DNA of 41,839 bases from Bacteroidota bacterium (lineage in GTDB: Bacteria > Bacteroidota > Bacteroidia > Flavobacteriales_D > Crocinitomicaceae), in the NCBI GenBank assembly GCA_024280155.1, contig JAJRQQ010000108.1, forward strand, positions 1 through 41,839. The letters are read 5' to 3'. The translations under genes and the position numbers were made by a program. A model generated the notes under the pieces. The model had not been told where the DNA came from. It did no database searches and saw nothing but the letters and a program-made list of their open reading frames with translations. Shown piece after piece: positions 26,468 through 35,019 of the stretch (its first letter is position 1; every line of letters starts with the position of its first letter).

Positions 26468-26608
26468 ATAATTAACAAACGTTTTTTATCGGTAGAAGTT
26501 GGTTGTTTTGTAAAAATAATAAGAATCCAAGAGTCATTCAAGTTTATGTACAAAAATCGACAACCCTTGATTAAATTCGCAGTTATTATTCTCAAACAGC
26601 CCAAAATA

Positions 26609-27835
26609 ATGAAAAATAAATTTCTCCTTTTGATTACATTGATTTTAAGTTCATTTGCATTCTCACAAGATTCTGCGTCCGTTTTATTCATTGGAAACAG
26701 TTACACGTATGTCAATGATTTGCCATCTCTTTTAAATTCTATCGTAACAGCACAGGGCGATTATTTATATGTAGATTCACGAACGCAAGGAGGAGCAACC
26801 TTTCAAGTTCATGCAGGAAATGCTTCAACTTATACGAAAATAAACAATTATCCTTGGGATTATGTCGTTTTGCAAGCACAAAGTCAAGAACCATCATTTC
26901 CTGATAATCAGGTGAATACAAATACTTTGCCTTATGCTCAACAGATAGCAGATAGTGTTTATGCCAATCATTTTTGTTCAGAGGTTCTTATGTTTATGAC
27001 TTGGGGAAGAGAGAATGGAGATCCACAATGGGCACCGATTTCAACTTTTGAAGGAATGAATGAGAGGTTAAGATTGGCTTATTTGAGAATGGCTGATTCT
27101 GTTCAAGGGTCTGTTAGTCCTGTTGGTTCTGCATGGCGTTATGTGCGTGAGAATTACCCAACGATTCAACTCTATTCAAGCGATGGATCACACCCAAGTT
27201 TTGCAGGTTCTTATTTGGCTGCTTGTACTTTTTATGCGTCTATTTATCGAAAAACACCGGTTGGAACGTCATTTATAGGTTCACTTTCTGCACAAGATGC
27301 ACAGAATTTACAAACAGCTGCCGCATTGACTGTTTTGGATAGTTTAGATTTTTTTAATTTGCGTCCAATTTCAGAACATACGCAAGCCGATTTTAGTTTA
27401 ATGAATAATGATCCAGTTGTTCCATTTACCAATCACAGCACAAAAGCTCAAACTTATTTTTGGGATTTTGGAGACGGAACAACTTCAGTAGATGAAAACC
27501 CTGTTCACACATATTATTCCAATGGAACGCATACAGTTACTATGATTGCTCAAAGTCCATGTGATACAGATACTACAACTGCACAGGTAACAATTGGTTT
27601 AGCAAATATAAAAGATGTTGATTTTAACAATCTAAAAATCAAAACGTTAAATGAAGGTGTTTTTGAGGTTGAATCAGAGGTGAATATACAATCAATAACT
27701 GTTTGGTCTTTGATGGGGGCAGAATTGGATGTTGTAAACGAAAATAGAATTGATCTTTCTAATTTCTCAAGAGGAATGTATTTTATTGATGTGCGAGTGG
27801 ATGGAGAAGTTGTTCGTTTTAAAGTGATGAGGTAG
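26609..27835 (+). CDS. Secreted SGNH/GDSL hydrolase with PKD domain and T9SS tail
   Basis: The start is taken at the ATG at 26609 because it opens a good signal peptide (MKNKFLLLITLILSSFAFSQ); the longer start at 26546 would bury it. The mature protein is a SGNH-type esterase: FIGNSYT with nucleophile Ser31, TQGGATF as block II, LQAQSQEP at block III (Gln where Asn is usual), and DGSHPSFAG with the catalytic Asp/His near residues 193-196. A PKD domain follows (FWDFGDGTTSVDENPVHTY), then a T9SS type A-like tail ending DGEVVRFKVMR. It probably removes acyl or acetyl groups from an extracellular glycan, which is inference. Confidence 0.87.
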   Translation: MKNKFLLLITLILSSFAFSQDSASVLFIGNSYTYVNDLPSLLNSIVTAQGDYLYVDSRTQGGATFQVHAGNASTYTKINNYPWDYVVLQAQSQEPSFPDNQVNTNTLPYAQQIADSVYANHFCSEVLMFMTWGRENGDPQWAPISTFEGMNERLRLAYLRMADSVQGSVSPVGSAWRYVRENYPTIQLYSSDGSHPSFAGSYLAACTFYASIYRKTPVGTSFIGSLSAQDAQNLQTAAALTVLDSLDFFNLRPISEHTQADFSLMNNDPVVPFTNHSTKAQTYFWDFGDGTTSVDENPVHTYYSNGTHTVTMIAQSPCDTDTTTAQVTIGLANIKDVDFNNLKIKTLNEGVFEVESEVNIQSITVWSLMGAELDVVNENRIDLSNFSRGMYFIDVRVDGEVVRFKVMR

Positions 27836-27846
27836 TATATTATCGA

Positions 27847-27879
27847 TTTTAACTTTTCTTTTGTTAAAGGGAGTTAAAA
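27847..27879. other. Inverted repeat after the SGNH gene
   Basis: TTTTAACT (27847-27854) and AGTTAAAA (27872-27879) form an 8-bp AU-rich stem with a 17-nt loop, 12 nt after the SGNH stop. There is no T tract, so it is at most a weak 3' hairpin. Confidence 0.3.
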
Positions 27880-27943
27880 GAATGTAACACTATAAAATGA
27901 TTTGAATTTGTTGGCGTTTTGAAGAAAACAAAAACAAATTTAT

Positions 27944-29281
27944 ATGAAAAATCTATTCGAAAATGTCTTTTTTAAAATGGGGATGATTCTTATCCTTGTT
28001 TTACTCCTATTAATTCCAGCGTTCATGGTGCAAAACCTTATCCATGAAAGAATGAATCGTCAGCAAGAAGCTGTTGAAGAGGTGAGTTCTAAACATGCAC
28101 GTGAACAAACCATTACTGGACCGATTCTAACAATTCCTTACATTGTGACTTCAGAGTCTAAAAAAAGCGATGGCACAGTTCAAATCAACAAGATTCGGAA
28201 ATATTATCACATTCTACCTGAAAATTTAAGCATAAAAGGAGAGGTAATTCCTGAAAAACGGAAAAGAGGTCTATTTGAAGTGATTGTTTATCATTCTGAC
28301 TTGAAAATTTTAGGAGATTTTGATAACTACGATTTTGAAAGTGCAAATTTGAATGAGCAAAACCTTGAGTTAGACAAAGCATTTTTGACCATTGGGATAA
28401 CCGATTTGAAAGGAGTAAATGAACAAGTTAAAATCAACATGTCAACAAAGACGAGTGAGGGAAAGAATGACTCTTTGGTGATGTGTAGTCCTGGTGTACT
28501 TTCTTCAGATGTGATTTCTTCGGGACTTCATATTCGCTATCCGTTAACAGAGATGCCTTCAAAAATTAAATTCAATTTCGATTTGTCACTGAATGGAAGT
28601 GAAGAGCTTAATTTCACTCCAATTGGTAAAATTACAGAAGTTGATTTGAATTCCCCTTGGACTGAACCTAGTTTTAATGGGACTTTCTTACCGACAAATC
28701 GAAAAATCAATGAAAACGGATTTACAGCTGATTGGAAAATTTTGCATTTGAACAGAAATTATCCTCAATCATGGGTGGGAGCAGAACATGATGTTCGAAA
28801 TTCTCAATTCGGTGTGAATTTAAGGTTGCCTGTTGATGTTTACCAAAAGTCGATGCGCGTCGCAAAATATGCCATTCTCTTTATTGTTTTAACTTACCTT
28901 GTCTTTTTCTTTGTGGAGATTCTGAACCGAATTTTAATTCACCCAATACAATATATTTTAGTGGGAATTGCTTTAGTTTTGTTCTACGTGTTGATGCTTG
29001 CTTTTAGTGAACAAGTGCATTTTAATTTAGCATACATCATTGCCGCATTGATGACAATTTCCTTGGTGTTTCTTTACTGTCGTTCCATTTTTAAATCTTG
29101 GGGACTCGCAGCGATGACCGCTTCAATCTTATTAATTCTTTACACCTTTATTTTCATCATCATTCAGATGCAAGATTACGCATTGCTTTTTGGAAGTGTT
29201 GGTGTTTTCTTAATTCTTGCTGTAACGATGTACTTTTCAAGAAAAATTGATTGGTTTAGTATCGAAAAAACAGAAGAATAA
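27944..29281 (+). CDS. creD: CreD family inner-membrane protein
   Basis: This 445-residue protein has the CreD layout. One N-terminal membrane helix (MGMILILVLLLLIPAFMVQ) is followed by a large periplasmic domain with the family motif EQTITGPILTIPYIV and the ISSGLHIRYPLTEMP and WVGAEHDVRNSQFGVNLRLP regions. A C-terminal group of about five helices follows. CreD is an envelope-stress protein; in Gammaproteobacteria it belongs to the CreBC regulon and overexpression changes colicin sensitivity. No two-component system or MarR-type regulator gene lies next to it here. A strong terminator follows. Confidence 0.9.
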   Translation: MKNLFENVFFKMGMILILVLLLLIPAFMVQNLIHERMNRQQEAVEEVSSKHAREQTITGPILTIPYIVTSESKKSDGTVQINKIRKYYHILPENLSIKGEVIPEKRKRGLFEVIVYHSDLKILGDFDNYDFESANLNEQNLELDKAFLTIGITDLKGVNEQVKINMSTKTSEGKNDSLVMCSPGVLSSDVISSGLHIRYPLTEMPSKIKFNFDLSLNGSEELNFTPIGKITEVDLNSPWTEPSFNGTFLPTNRKINENGFTADWKILHLNRNYPQSWVGAEHDVRNSQFGVNLRLPVDVYQKSMRVAKYAILFIVLTYLVFFFVEILNRILIHPIQYILVGIALVLFYVLMLAFSEQVHFNLAYIIAALMTISLVFLYCRSIFKSWGLAAMTASILLILYTFIFIIIQMQDYALLFGSVGVFLILAVTMYFSRKIDWFSIEKTEE

Positions 29282-29296
29282 AAAGTATAATTTTAG

Positions 29297-29327
29297 AATC
29301 GGTTAGCAATGCGCTAGCCGATTTTTA
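29297..29327 (+). terminator. Intrinsic terminator after creD
   Basis: AATCGGTTAGC pairs with GCTAGCCGATT (one G-U), with a 5-nt loop and a following T tract. It starts 15 nt after the creD stop. Confidence 0.88.
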
Positions 29328-29373
29328 TTTAATTGATTTCTGTTGTTTCATACAAAAATAAACGTTTTCGAAT

Positions 29374-29710
29374 CGAAATCTAAAAGTGTGTTGGCCTGTC
29401 GAAACAGCGGGCCGGTTTAGTTCTTTACTTTTTATTCAGAGAAGTTTTTATTTATTTTTATTTGACTTCATGAGCTCGTAAACTCGGTTTCCATTGCCGA
29501 AAAAAGTAACAAAAAAGTCTAGTGCTGTCACAAATTCAACGACCAAAATCATCCTCAATTCTAATTGAAACAAAACTCGTCGTACCTCCTCAAACAGTTG
29601 TTTAAATATACGAATTTTGCGGTGTTTTGGTGCCCGCTAAATTTATGAATGCACTTTTAGTTCTTCGTAAACATTTTTATTTATTGCAATGAATTTTTAA
29701 ATCGAAGCGA
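29374..29710. repeat. Dispersed noncoding repeat, copy A
   Basis: The roughly 640-bp gap between creD and the nitroreductase gene has no credible gene. Most of it is a repeat that recurs at 41484-41839. Long shared blocks include the stretch starting ATTCAGAGAAGTTTTTATTT, the stretch from GACCAAAATCATCCTCAATT to AGTTGTTTAAAT, and CGCTAAATTTATGAATGCAC. The first 24 bases (29374-29397) match the last 24 bases of copy B with one mismatch, so units can follow each other head to tail. No terminal inverted repeats or transposase are seen. The two copies differ by small changes and by a roughly 45-bp insert in copy B. Confidence 0.8.
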
Positions 29711-29750
29711 GGAATCGCGTCTTTATTTTGGAATAAGGGAAATCAAAATC

Positions 29751-29809
29751 AATATTTTTAGTTATAAGACTAGCGACTGCAAGAAGCTCAGTCGCCATAA
29801 CTTAATATT
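29751..29809. other. Long imperfect hairpin in the creD-nitroreductase gap
   Basis: GCGACTG (29773-29779) pairs with CAGTCGC (29789-29795). AGTTAT (29760-29765) pairs with ATAACT (29797-29802), and AATATT segments extend the outer stem. Together they form a roughly 59-nt stem with bulges. There is no T tract. It could be a structured RNA or a remnant of a mobile element. Confidence 0.45.
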
Positions 29810-29927
29810 GAAGAAGATTGACTGAATGGAAAAATATAAACGCAATGCAGTTTTTGGAACTTTTTTCTGCTTCGGCAAAAAAGTGGGAAAGAAAATAAAT
29901 TTAACAGTACAATTCTAACGAATCATT

Positions 29928-30560
29928 TTATTTCACCTCAAATAACTCTTTCAAAGGTTTCCGAACTTTCTTTAAATCTTGAGTAGCGTCATTTTCATGT
30001 CGATAACCAATTGGACAAGCAAGAGTTATTTTGTATTCTTCAGAATTAATTCCAAGAATCTCAGCATATTTATTCGCATCGAATCCTTCCATTGGAGTTG
30101 CATCAATTCTTAAAGAAGCACAGGTGTGCAATAATTGTCCGAGAGCAATGTACGCTTGTTTATCGTTCCAAGATTTAATTTCATCCTCACTCATTCTACC
30201 AATGGTTTGTTTCATGAAATTTCCGTAACCTTCAGTAGAAGATAAATCAATACTTCTTGTTTCAGCTACATTTTTTAGGTAGGCATCAACCTGCTTTTCA
30301 TCCATTTTTTGATGTGAGCAAATTAAGATGAGGTGAGAAGCATCTAAGACTTGTTTTTGACCGTAGGAAGCAGGAACTAATTTCTCTCGAAGTTCTTTTG
30401 ATTCAACAATAATGTATTTTAAAGGTTGCAAACCGTAGGAAGAAGGAACAAGGCGAAGTGATTCTCGTATGATATTAAAATCTTCAGCTGAAATTTTACG
30501 AGATGCATCAAATTGTTTCGTTGCGTAACGCCAGTTTAAATCTTCTATAATTGTTGACAT
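29928..30560 (-). CDS. Nitroreductase family NAD(P)H-dependent flavoprotein
   Basis: This 210-residue protein is of the NfsB/oxygen-insensitive nitroreductase type, which reduces nitro compounds, quinones or flavins using FMN and NAD(P)H. Landmarks are RYATKQFDASRKIS (the FMN-phosphate region), RLVPSSYGLQPLKYIIV, the helix AYIALGQLLHTCASLRIDATPMEGFD and ITLACPIGYRHENDATQ. The length is typical. It is a single gene behind a terminator. A minus-strand box TATCTTCG (30579-30586, 7 of 8 matches) lies 18 nt before its ATG. The exact substrate cannot be read from sequence. Confidence 0.88.
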   Translation of the reverse strand: MSTIIEDLNWRYATKQFDASRKISAEDFNIIRESLRLVPSSYGLQPLKYIIVESKELREKLVPASYGQKQVLDASHLILICSHQKMDEKQVDAYLKNVAETRSIDLSSTEGYGNFMKQTIGRMSEDEIKSWNDKQAYIALGQLLHTCASLRIDATPMEGFDANKYAEILGINSEEYKITLACPIGYRHENDATQDLKKVRKPLKELFEVK

Positions 30561-30597
30561 ATTTTTATTTCCTTTCTGCGAAGATAGAAAAATAGAC

Positions 30598-30634
30598 AGA
30601 AAAAATCCCTTTCACAATGAAGCAAAAGGGATTT
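30598..30634 (-). terminator. Intrinsic terminator of the S74/collagen-like operon
   Basis: On the minus strand AAATCCCTTT, a 12-nt loop and AAAGGGATTT are followed by a T tract, 22 nt after the stop of the upstream gene. It separates that operon from the nitroreductase gene. Confidence 0.85.
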
Positions 30635-30655
30635 CCATTCAAATGAAATTAAAAT

Positions 30656-33328
30656 TTATTGTTTCATCATTCTTTTTGTAGCAACGATTTTACCATCAGC
30701 AACAAGATAATATGTATAAACACCAGAACTTAAGTCATTGGCATATACATTTATTTCTCCTTTCCCTCTTTCAGTAATTTCAACCGTGTTGATTAATTGT
30801 CCCATGCCATTGTAAAAATGGATTTGTGCTTTTCCAACATTAGCTGGGATAGAATATGAAATAACTGTTCTTTCCGCAAAAGGATTCGGAACATTTTGAT
30901 TTAAAACGATGTTATTTCTATCTGAAAGCTCAACATTAATCACTTCGTTTAGTTTTTGTTGAATCTCCTCATCTGTGTTTTGAACTTCAGAATTAGAAAG
31001 TTCACACAAGAATGGTAAAATTCCACTTAAACAGTTTTCAAGTTGAGTAAGACGGTCGTTGAGGTTTGTTACAACCTGCTCTAAACTATCATTTCCATTT
31101 TGTACGGTTTCTATTTGTACTTGTTGTTCTTGAACACCTGCGATTAGTAATGGAATCAACTCTTCGTATTCAACTCCTTTATATGAAATTTCAGGTGCAA
31201 TTTCAATACCTAATGAATCGTACTGAGCAGGGCGAATATGATTACTTACAATTGTAGGAATTACTTGTTCAACTTCTTGTGCGATTAATCCCATTTGTAA
31301 ATCAGATTCAAACCCAAAATCAGCAAAATTAATTGTATCAAGGTAGTATTTTCTTGGCTGTAATTGATTTATTAATTGTAAAGAACTATCAATCGCTGTA
31401 ATATACGTTTTAAAGATAGAGTCAGACGAAATTACAGTCCCATTCACGGTGAGTATTCCATTGGTGATATTTACATTTCCCTGGAAGTATCCTGCATAAT
31501 TGTTATTTGCGGTATTTGTTGCTGATGCAAATATCCCATAGTTAGTCCCACCTGTACCACCAGCGTATGCATAAACACCATAATTCTCAGATGAGGCACC
31601 ATTAATATTTCCTTCCCCTATAAAAAAACCACCATAATTAGTACGAGCATATCTAGAGATACCTTTAACTGCTGTGTTAGTTACCGTGAAAATATTTGTT
31701 GATGTAGCTTCTCCAACAACACCATTACCAGAAAATACAGCATCACTAGCACGACCAAATATGCCATTTGCAGTATTTCCTCCATTTATTCTTGTGTCTC
31801 GTCCTGTATTTACTTCTGCTCCATTTATTATTAGCCAAGCACCAGTATTTAATGTGTTAGCTCCAGACATGTTCACATTTAAACCTTGGGCAACTCCATT
31901 AGAAGCAACCTGATTGTTGTCTAATAAAAGAGCTTTTGGTAAACTTTCAGAAATTTGATCATTCACAACAACATGAAAACGGGCGTTTGGAGATGTTGTT
32001 CCAATACCAATTCTATTATTTGAAGAGTTTGTTGCGTTTGCATCTGTAAAATAGATATTATAGTTATTCATAGGAACTTCTCTATTGCTTAATAATTGCC
32101 CTGGATTCCCAGGTTCATTTACATTTTGACCAAAAGCAACTTTAGTTGGGTCTATTGTACTCATTGACGTACCATTGTGTGCACCCGTTGAAGCACCAGG
32201 TAGCCCTTGGATACCTTGAGGTCCTTGAGCACCCGTTAAACCTATTGGTCCTTGTGGTCCTTGACAATCTAAAGCATCCCAAATACCGTCATTATTTGTA
32301 TCTTCGTTAGCATCCTGGATGCCATTACCGTTGATGTCCCAACAATCAAGACCTTGCCCAATACCATTTGATTGAACATAAATAACATCTCCGTTTTCGT
32401 CAAGAGCTAAGACACCTTTACCAGGGTTAGTACTATAAGGATTTGAACCAGCAGTTAAGTCTGTAAGGCGTAAACCTGAAAAACCAGTAGCATTGACGCC
32501 CCCCAACCCTGCAATTCCATTGTCTGTCATGTCAGTTACAATATCGGTTCCAGTTAGAGGGAGACCGGTGGTAGGGTTGTAGAAATCTGAATTTATTTCA
32601 AGTCTATTTCCGGGAGAAACTGTTCCGAGTCCAAGAAAACCATTTGCTTCCATTGTCATCAATTGATCAATTCCGTTGTACCAACCAAATAATCTTCTGT
32701 TTTCAACTACGTTAACCCTTTGCAAACCAAAATTCGGAAGAGTAGGGTCGTAAAAACGAGCAGAAAAAAAGCGTGTTATTGGCTCTTGATTTGTTGATAA
32801 ATCTTGGCTGTTAGTAATGCTACCTATCGTATTTAATGCAGAAGAAGGGTTGTCACTTTGTCTAGCCATAAGAGTAGGGATAAAACGAGTCCCAGTAGTT
32901 GCGATATTTAAAAAAGAAATATAAGCGTTTGGGTCATCCGCAATTCTACATCGTAATAAAAGTTCTCCGAATGTTGAACCTCCTGGGTTATTAGTATTGA
33001 TGTCAAGATGAAAGAGTGGAGTTTGATTGTTTAAGCCCAAGTGACCACTGTTGTTATAGTTGGTTCCTCCTATATTGGCTGTTGTCGTTCCTAAAAGAGT
33101 GGTTCTTTGGATGCCATTGGTGTATGTGTAAATAGGAGAGTTCCACATCGTTCCGAAGATGTTTGCTCCTGGAGGATTATTCTGACCAAAATTGTTACCT
33201 CCTCTATACCAAGCAGCTCTCGCTCTTGCATTAGTGTTATTTGGTGGTGGATTTCCTTGTGGATTCGTCTGTGAAAATGTCAAGCCACTTAGAGCAAGTA
33301 CGCCAATCAATAATTTTACTTTTATCAT
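30656..33328 (-). CDS. Secreted collagen-like protein with S74-type chaperone domain and T9SS tail
   Basis: This is an 890-residue secreted protein. After the signal peptide (ending SGLTFSQ) it has Asn/Gly-rich repeats of a fibre-like type (LGLNNQTPLFHLDINTN, IGIGTTSPNARFHVVVND). A short collagen-like stretch (GPQGPIGLTGAQGP, about residues 353-380) follows a DINGNGIQDANEDTNNDGIWD calcium motif. Near residues 640-760 an S74-type domain (SDSIFKTYITAIDSSLQLI, LQPRKYYLD, QMGLIAQEVEQVIPTIV) is seen. In phage fibres this domain trimerises the protein and then cuts itself off. The last 80 or so residues are a T9SS type A tail (NVPNPFAERTVISYSIPA). It starts 13 nt after the upstream gene, so the pair forms an operon. 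Confidence 0.87.
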   Translation of the reverse strand: MIKVKLLIGVLALSGLTFSQTNPQGNPPPNNTNARARAAWYRGGNNFGQNNPPGANIFGTMWNSPIYTYTNGIQRTTLLGTTTANIGGTNYNNSGHLGLNNQTPLFHLDINTNNPGGSTFGELLLRCRIADDPNAYISFLNIATTGTRFIPTLMARQSDNPSSALNTIGSITNSQDLSTNQEPITRFFSARFYDPTLPNFGLQRVNVVENRRLFGWYNGIDQLMTMEANGFLGLGTVSPGNRLEINSDFYNPTTGLPLTGTDIVTDMTDNGIAGLGGVNATGFSGLRLTDLTAGSNPYSTNPGKGVLALDENGDVIYVQSNGIGQGLDCWDINGNGIQDANEDTNNDGIWDALDCQGPQGPIGLTGAQGPQGIQGLPGASTGAHNGTSMSTIDPTKVAFGQNVNEPGNPGQLLSNREVPMNNYNIYFTDANATNSSNNRIGIGTTSPNARFHVVVNDQISESLPKALLLDNNQVASNGVAQGLNVNMSGANTLNTGAWLIINGAEVNTGRDTRINGGNTANGIFGRASDAVFSGNGVVGEATSTNIFTVTNTAVKGISRYARTNYGGFFIGEGNINGASSENYGVYAYAGGTGGTNYGIFASATNTANNNYAGYFQGNVNITNGILTVNGTVISSDSIFKTYITAIDSSLQLINQLQPRKYYLDTINFADFGFESDLQMGLIAQEVEQVIPTIVSNHIRPAQYDSLGIEIAPEISYKGVEYEELIPLLIAGVQEQQVQIETVQNGNDSLEQVVTNLNDRLTQLENCLSGILPFLCELSNSEVQNTDEEIQQKLNEVINVELSDRNNIVLNQNVPNPFAERTVISYSIPANVGKAQIHFYNGMGQLINTVEITERGKGEINVYANDLSSGVYTYYLVADGKIVATKRMMKQ

Positions 33329-33341
33329 ATTATAATAAGTT

Positions 33342-34376
33342 TTACCTTATTACTTGAACAAAACCATTTTTAATTACTTCTTTACCAAAAATATTTTTAG
33401 CCGATAAAAAATAGAAATAAGTACCTTCTAGCAACATTTTATTAGATAGTGTTTTTCCATTCCATACTGCATTGGGGTCAGTGGTTTCCCAAACTTTATT
33501 TCCCCAACGATTTATTATAGTGAAGCTGATATCTGTAAAATTAAAAATAGAAAAATCAATTATGTCATTAACACCATCATTATTTGGTGTGATGATATTT
33601 ATATCAAATTCGATTATTTCTTCCTCAATTTCATATAGTTTTAAACTATCCACTAAATAATACGTTTCTGTTATATAGATTGAGTCTCCTGTTACAGTGT
33701 CAAAATCTGGAGGGATAAAGAATGTAAAATCATCTGTTATTGTATCACCAAACCATCCTATGGTCAAAAAGTTTTCATTACCTGTTGCTTGAAATTGTCC
33801 TTCGATTAGAATCCAATTCAAGGTGTCAATTATAAAGCCTGTATTATTTTGAATAGTTGGAATTATATTGAAAGGTCTCGTAACTGAAAAATTCGAGTTT
33901 GAATTTTGAGAAAAATTAGCTCCAATATTCTCTACGGCTAAATTATAATCATTAGCACGATTTATCCGCATAGAAAATTTGTATCTTTTATTTAATTCTA
34001 ATGGCTGAATTAATTGAGTTTGAATATATTCACTCCACATTCTATCATTCTGACTGTAATCAGGTGCATATGCTAAAAATCCGCAATATGCTTCGCCATC
34101 GAATGATTCTTGATAACCTGCGCCATTATTATATGGGATTCCATTTGCACTGGTGTTACAAGAATTAAAATAATCACTAGTGCCAGCAGTGGGAGCATAC
34201 CATCCAATAACACTGTCAATCCACATGCTATTTGGATAAGCTGAATTACTTGAAGGACAAGATGCATAATCTTCAAAGCTTGGATTTTGAATGTACTGAC
34301 TTGTTACATCAATTAAAACCTGCCCGAAAGTAAGACCTCCAATTAGTATAAATAATATGAGTAAAGGTTTGTTCAA
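33342..34376 (-). CDS. Secreted protein with T9SS type B (CHU_C) sorting domain
   Basis: This is a 344-residue protein with a signal peptide (ending GGLTFGQ). The central region (NPSFEDYASCPSSNSAYPN, then YCGFLAYAPDYSQNDRMWSEYI and YKFSMRINRANDYNLAVENI) resembles a carbohydrate-binding jelly-roll (CBM-like), although no family can be fixed by eye. The last 85 or so residues (ITPNNDGVNDIIDFS, INRWGNKVWETTDPNAVW, LEGTYFYFLSAKNIFGKEV) are the gliding-type CHU_C domain, the T9SS type B sorting signal. It lies 13 nt upstream of the collagen-like gene, in the same direction. A surface structural or binding role is inferred. Confidence 0.85.
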   Translation of the reverse strand: MNKPLLILFILIGGLTFGQVLIDVTSQYIQNPSFEDYASCPSSNSAYPNSMWIDSVIGWYAPTAGTSDYFNSCNTSANGIPYNNGAGYQESFDGEAYCGFLAYAPDYSQNDRMWSEYIQTQLIQPLELNKRYKFSMRINRANDYNLAVENIGANFSQNSNSNFSVTRPFNIIPTIQNNTGFIIDTLNWILIEGQFQATGNENFLTIGWFGDTITDDFTFFIPPDFDTVTGDSIYITETYYLVDSLKLYEIEEEIIEFDINIITPNNDGVNDIIDFSIFNFTDISFTIINRWGNKVWETTDPNAVWNGKTLSNKMLLEGTYFYFLSAKNIFGKEVIKNGFVQVIR

Positions 34377-34529
34377 ATAATAAGAATTTGTTAATTTAAT
34401 TCATTAATTCCAAAATTTCGTTTTTGGTCATTCGTGTAAAAGTCATCTAATCTATAGACGAAATTAACAATAAAAAAGTTAGAAAAATACCCCGAAGGGA
34501 TTAAGTGAAGCCCGATATTTTATAATTTT

Positions 34530-34569
34530 GTACTGATGTACTGATGTACTGATGTACTGATGTACTGAT
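34530..34569. repeat. Short tandem repeat, five copies of GTACTGAT
   Basis: This is an 8-bp unit repeated five times without mismatch. It lies in the roughly 300-bp gap between the type-B-sorted gene and the DUF4907 gene, with 34 bp between the last unit and the nearest T-rich segment. No gene was seen in this gap. Repeat number may vary by slippage. Confidence 0.95.
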
Positions 34570-34677
34570 AGTTAGTGTTCATAAAATTTGCATTTGGTTG
34601 GTACAAATTATGAAACTTTTTTAGGGGAGACAAATTTTAAGTGCCTCATTTATCAAAATAGGGTTGGGAGTGAAAGT

Positions 34678-35019
34678 TTATTCCAACACCTTTAAACTAT
34701 CCAAAATTTCTTCTGTTACAGTAGGAGGGAAGTTGCCTTTTTCCACTTCTGCTAAAATATATTTAGCCATAGTTTCAGCATTTTCTTTTGTTGAAAAATA
34801 ATGCAATCCCTGAACAGCAGGAATGTGTTCTTGATTGATTAAAAGTTTAGCACCTTCAAATATTTGATAACCCCAACCTTTATTTTCAAGAAAATTTACA
34901 CGATAGGAAAATTTTGGTCCAACAACTTCTTCTTTTTGATGCTGTTTTATAACTTTTTTGGGCTCGTTTTCACTGCAAGCGACCAATAGAAATAAAAAAG
35001 GTAATATAATTTTATACAT
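34678..35019 (-). CDS. DUF4907 family lipoprotein
   Basis: This is a 113-residue lipoprotein with lipobox LLVAC (Cys15) and acidic/charged residues after it. The mature part matches DUF4907 as I recall it (GWGYQIFEGAKLLINQEHIPAV, FSTKENAETMAKYILAEVEKGNFPPTVTEEIL), a small Bacteroidota family of unknown role. Its ATG overlaps the stop of the last kelch gene (TAATG), so it is translated from the same mRNA. The repeated pairing of this family with kelch genes suggests it supports, anchors or regulates the secreted kelch proteins. That is inference. Confidence 0.83.
   Translation of the reverse strand: MYKIILPFLFLLVACSENEPKKVIKQHQKEEVVGPKFSYRVNFLENKGWGYQIFEGAKLLINQEHIPAVQGLHYFSTKENAETMAKYILAEVEKGNFPPTVTEEILDSLKVLE

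Noticed and set aside
26546..26608. Longer start for the SGNH gene
   Set aside because: The ATG at 26609 opens a signal peptide; the extra 21 residues would bury it.
29374..29710. Insertion sequence with degraded transposase
   Set aside because: No transposase-like frame or terminal inverted repeat was found in either repeat copy.
34530..34569. CRISPR-like array
   Set aside because: The repeat units are 8 bp and adjacent, without spacers, and no cas gene is visible.
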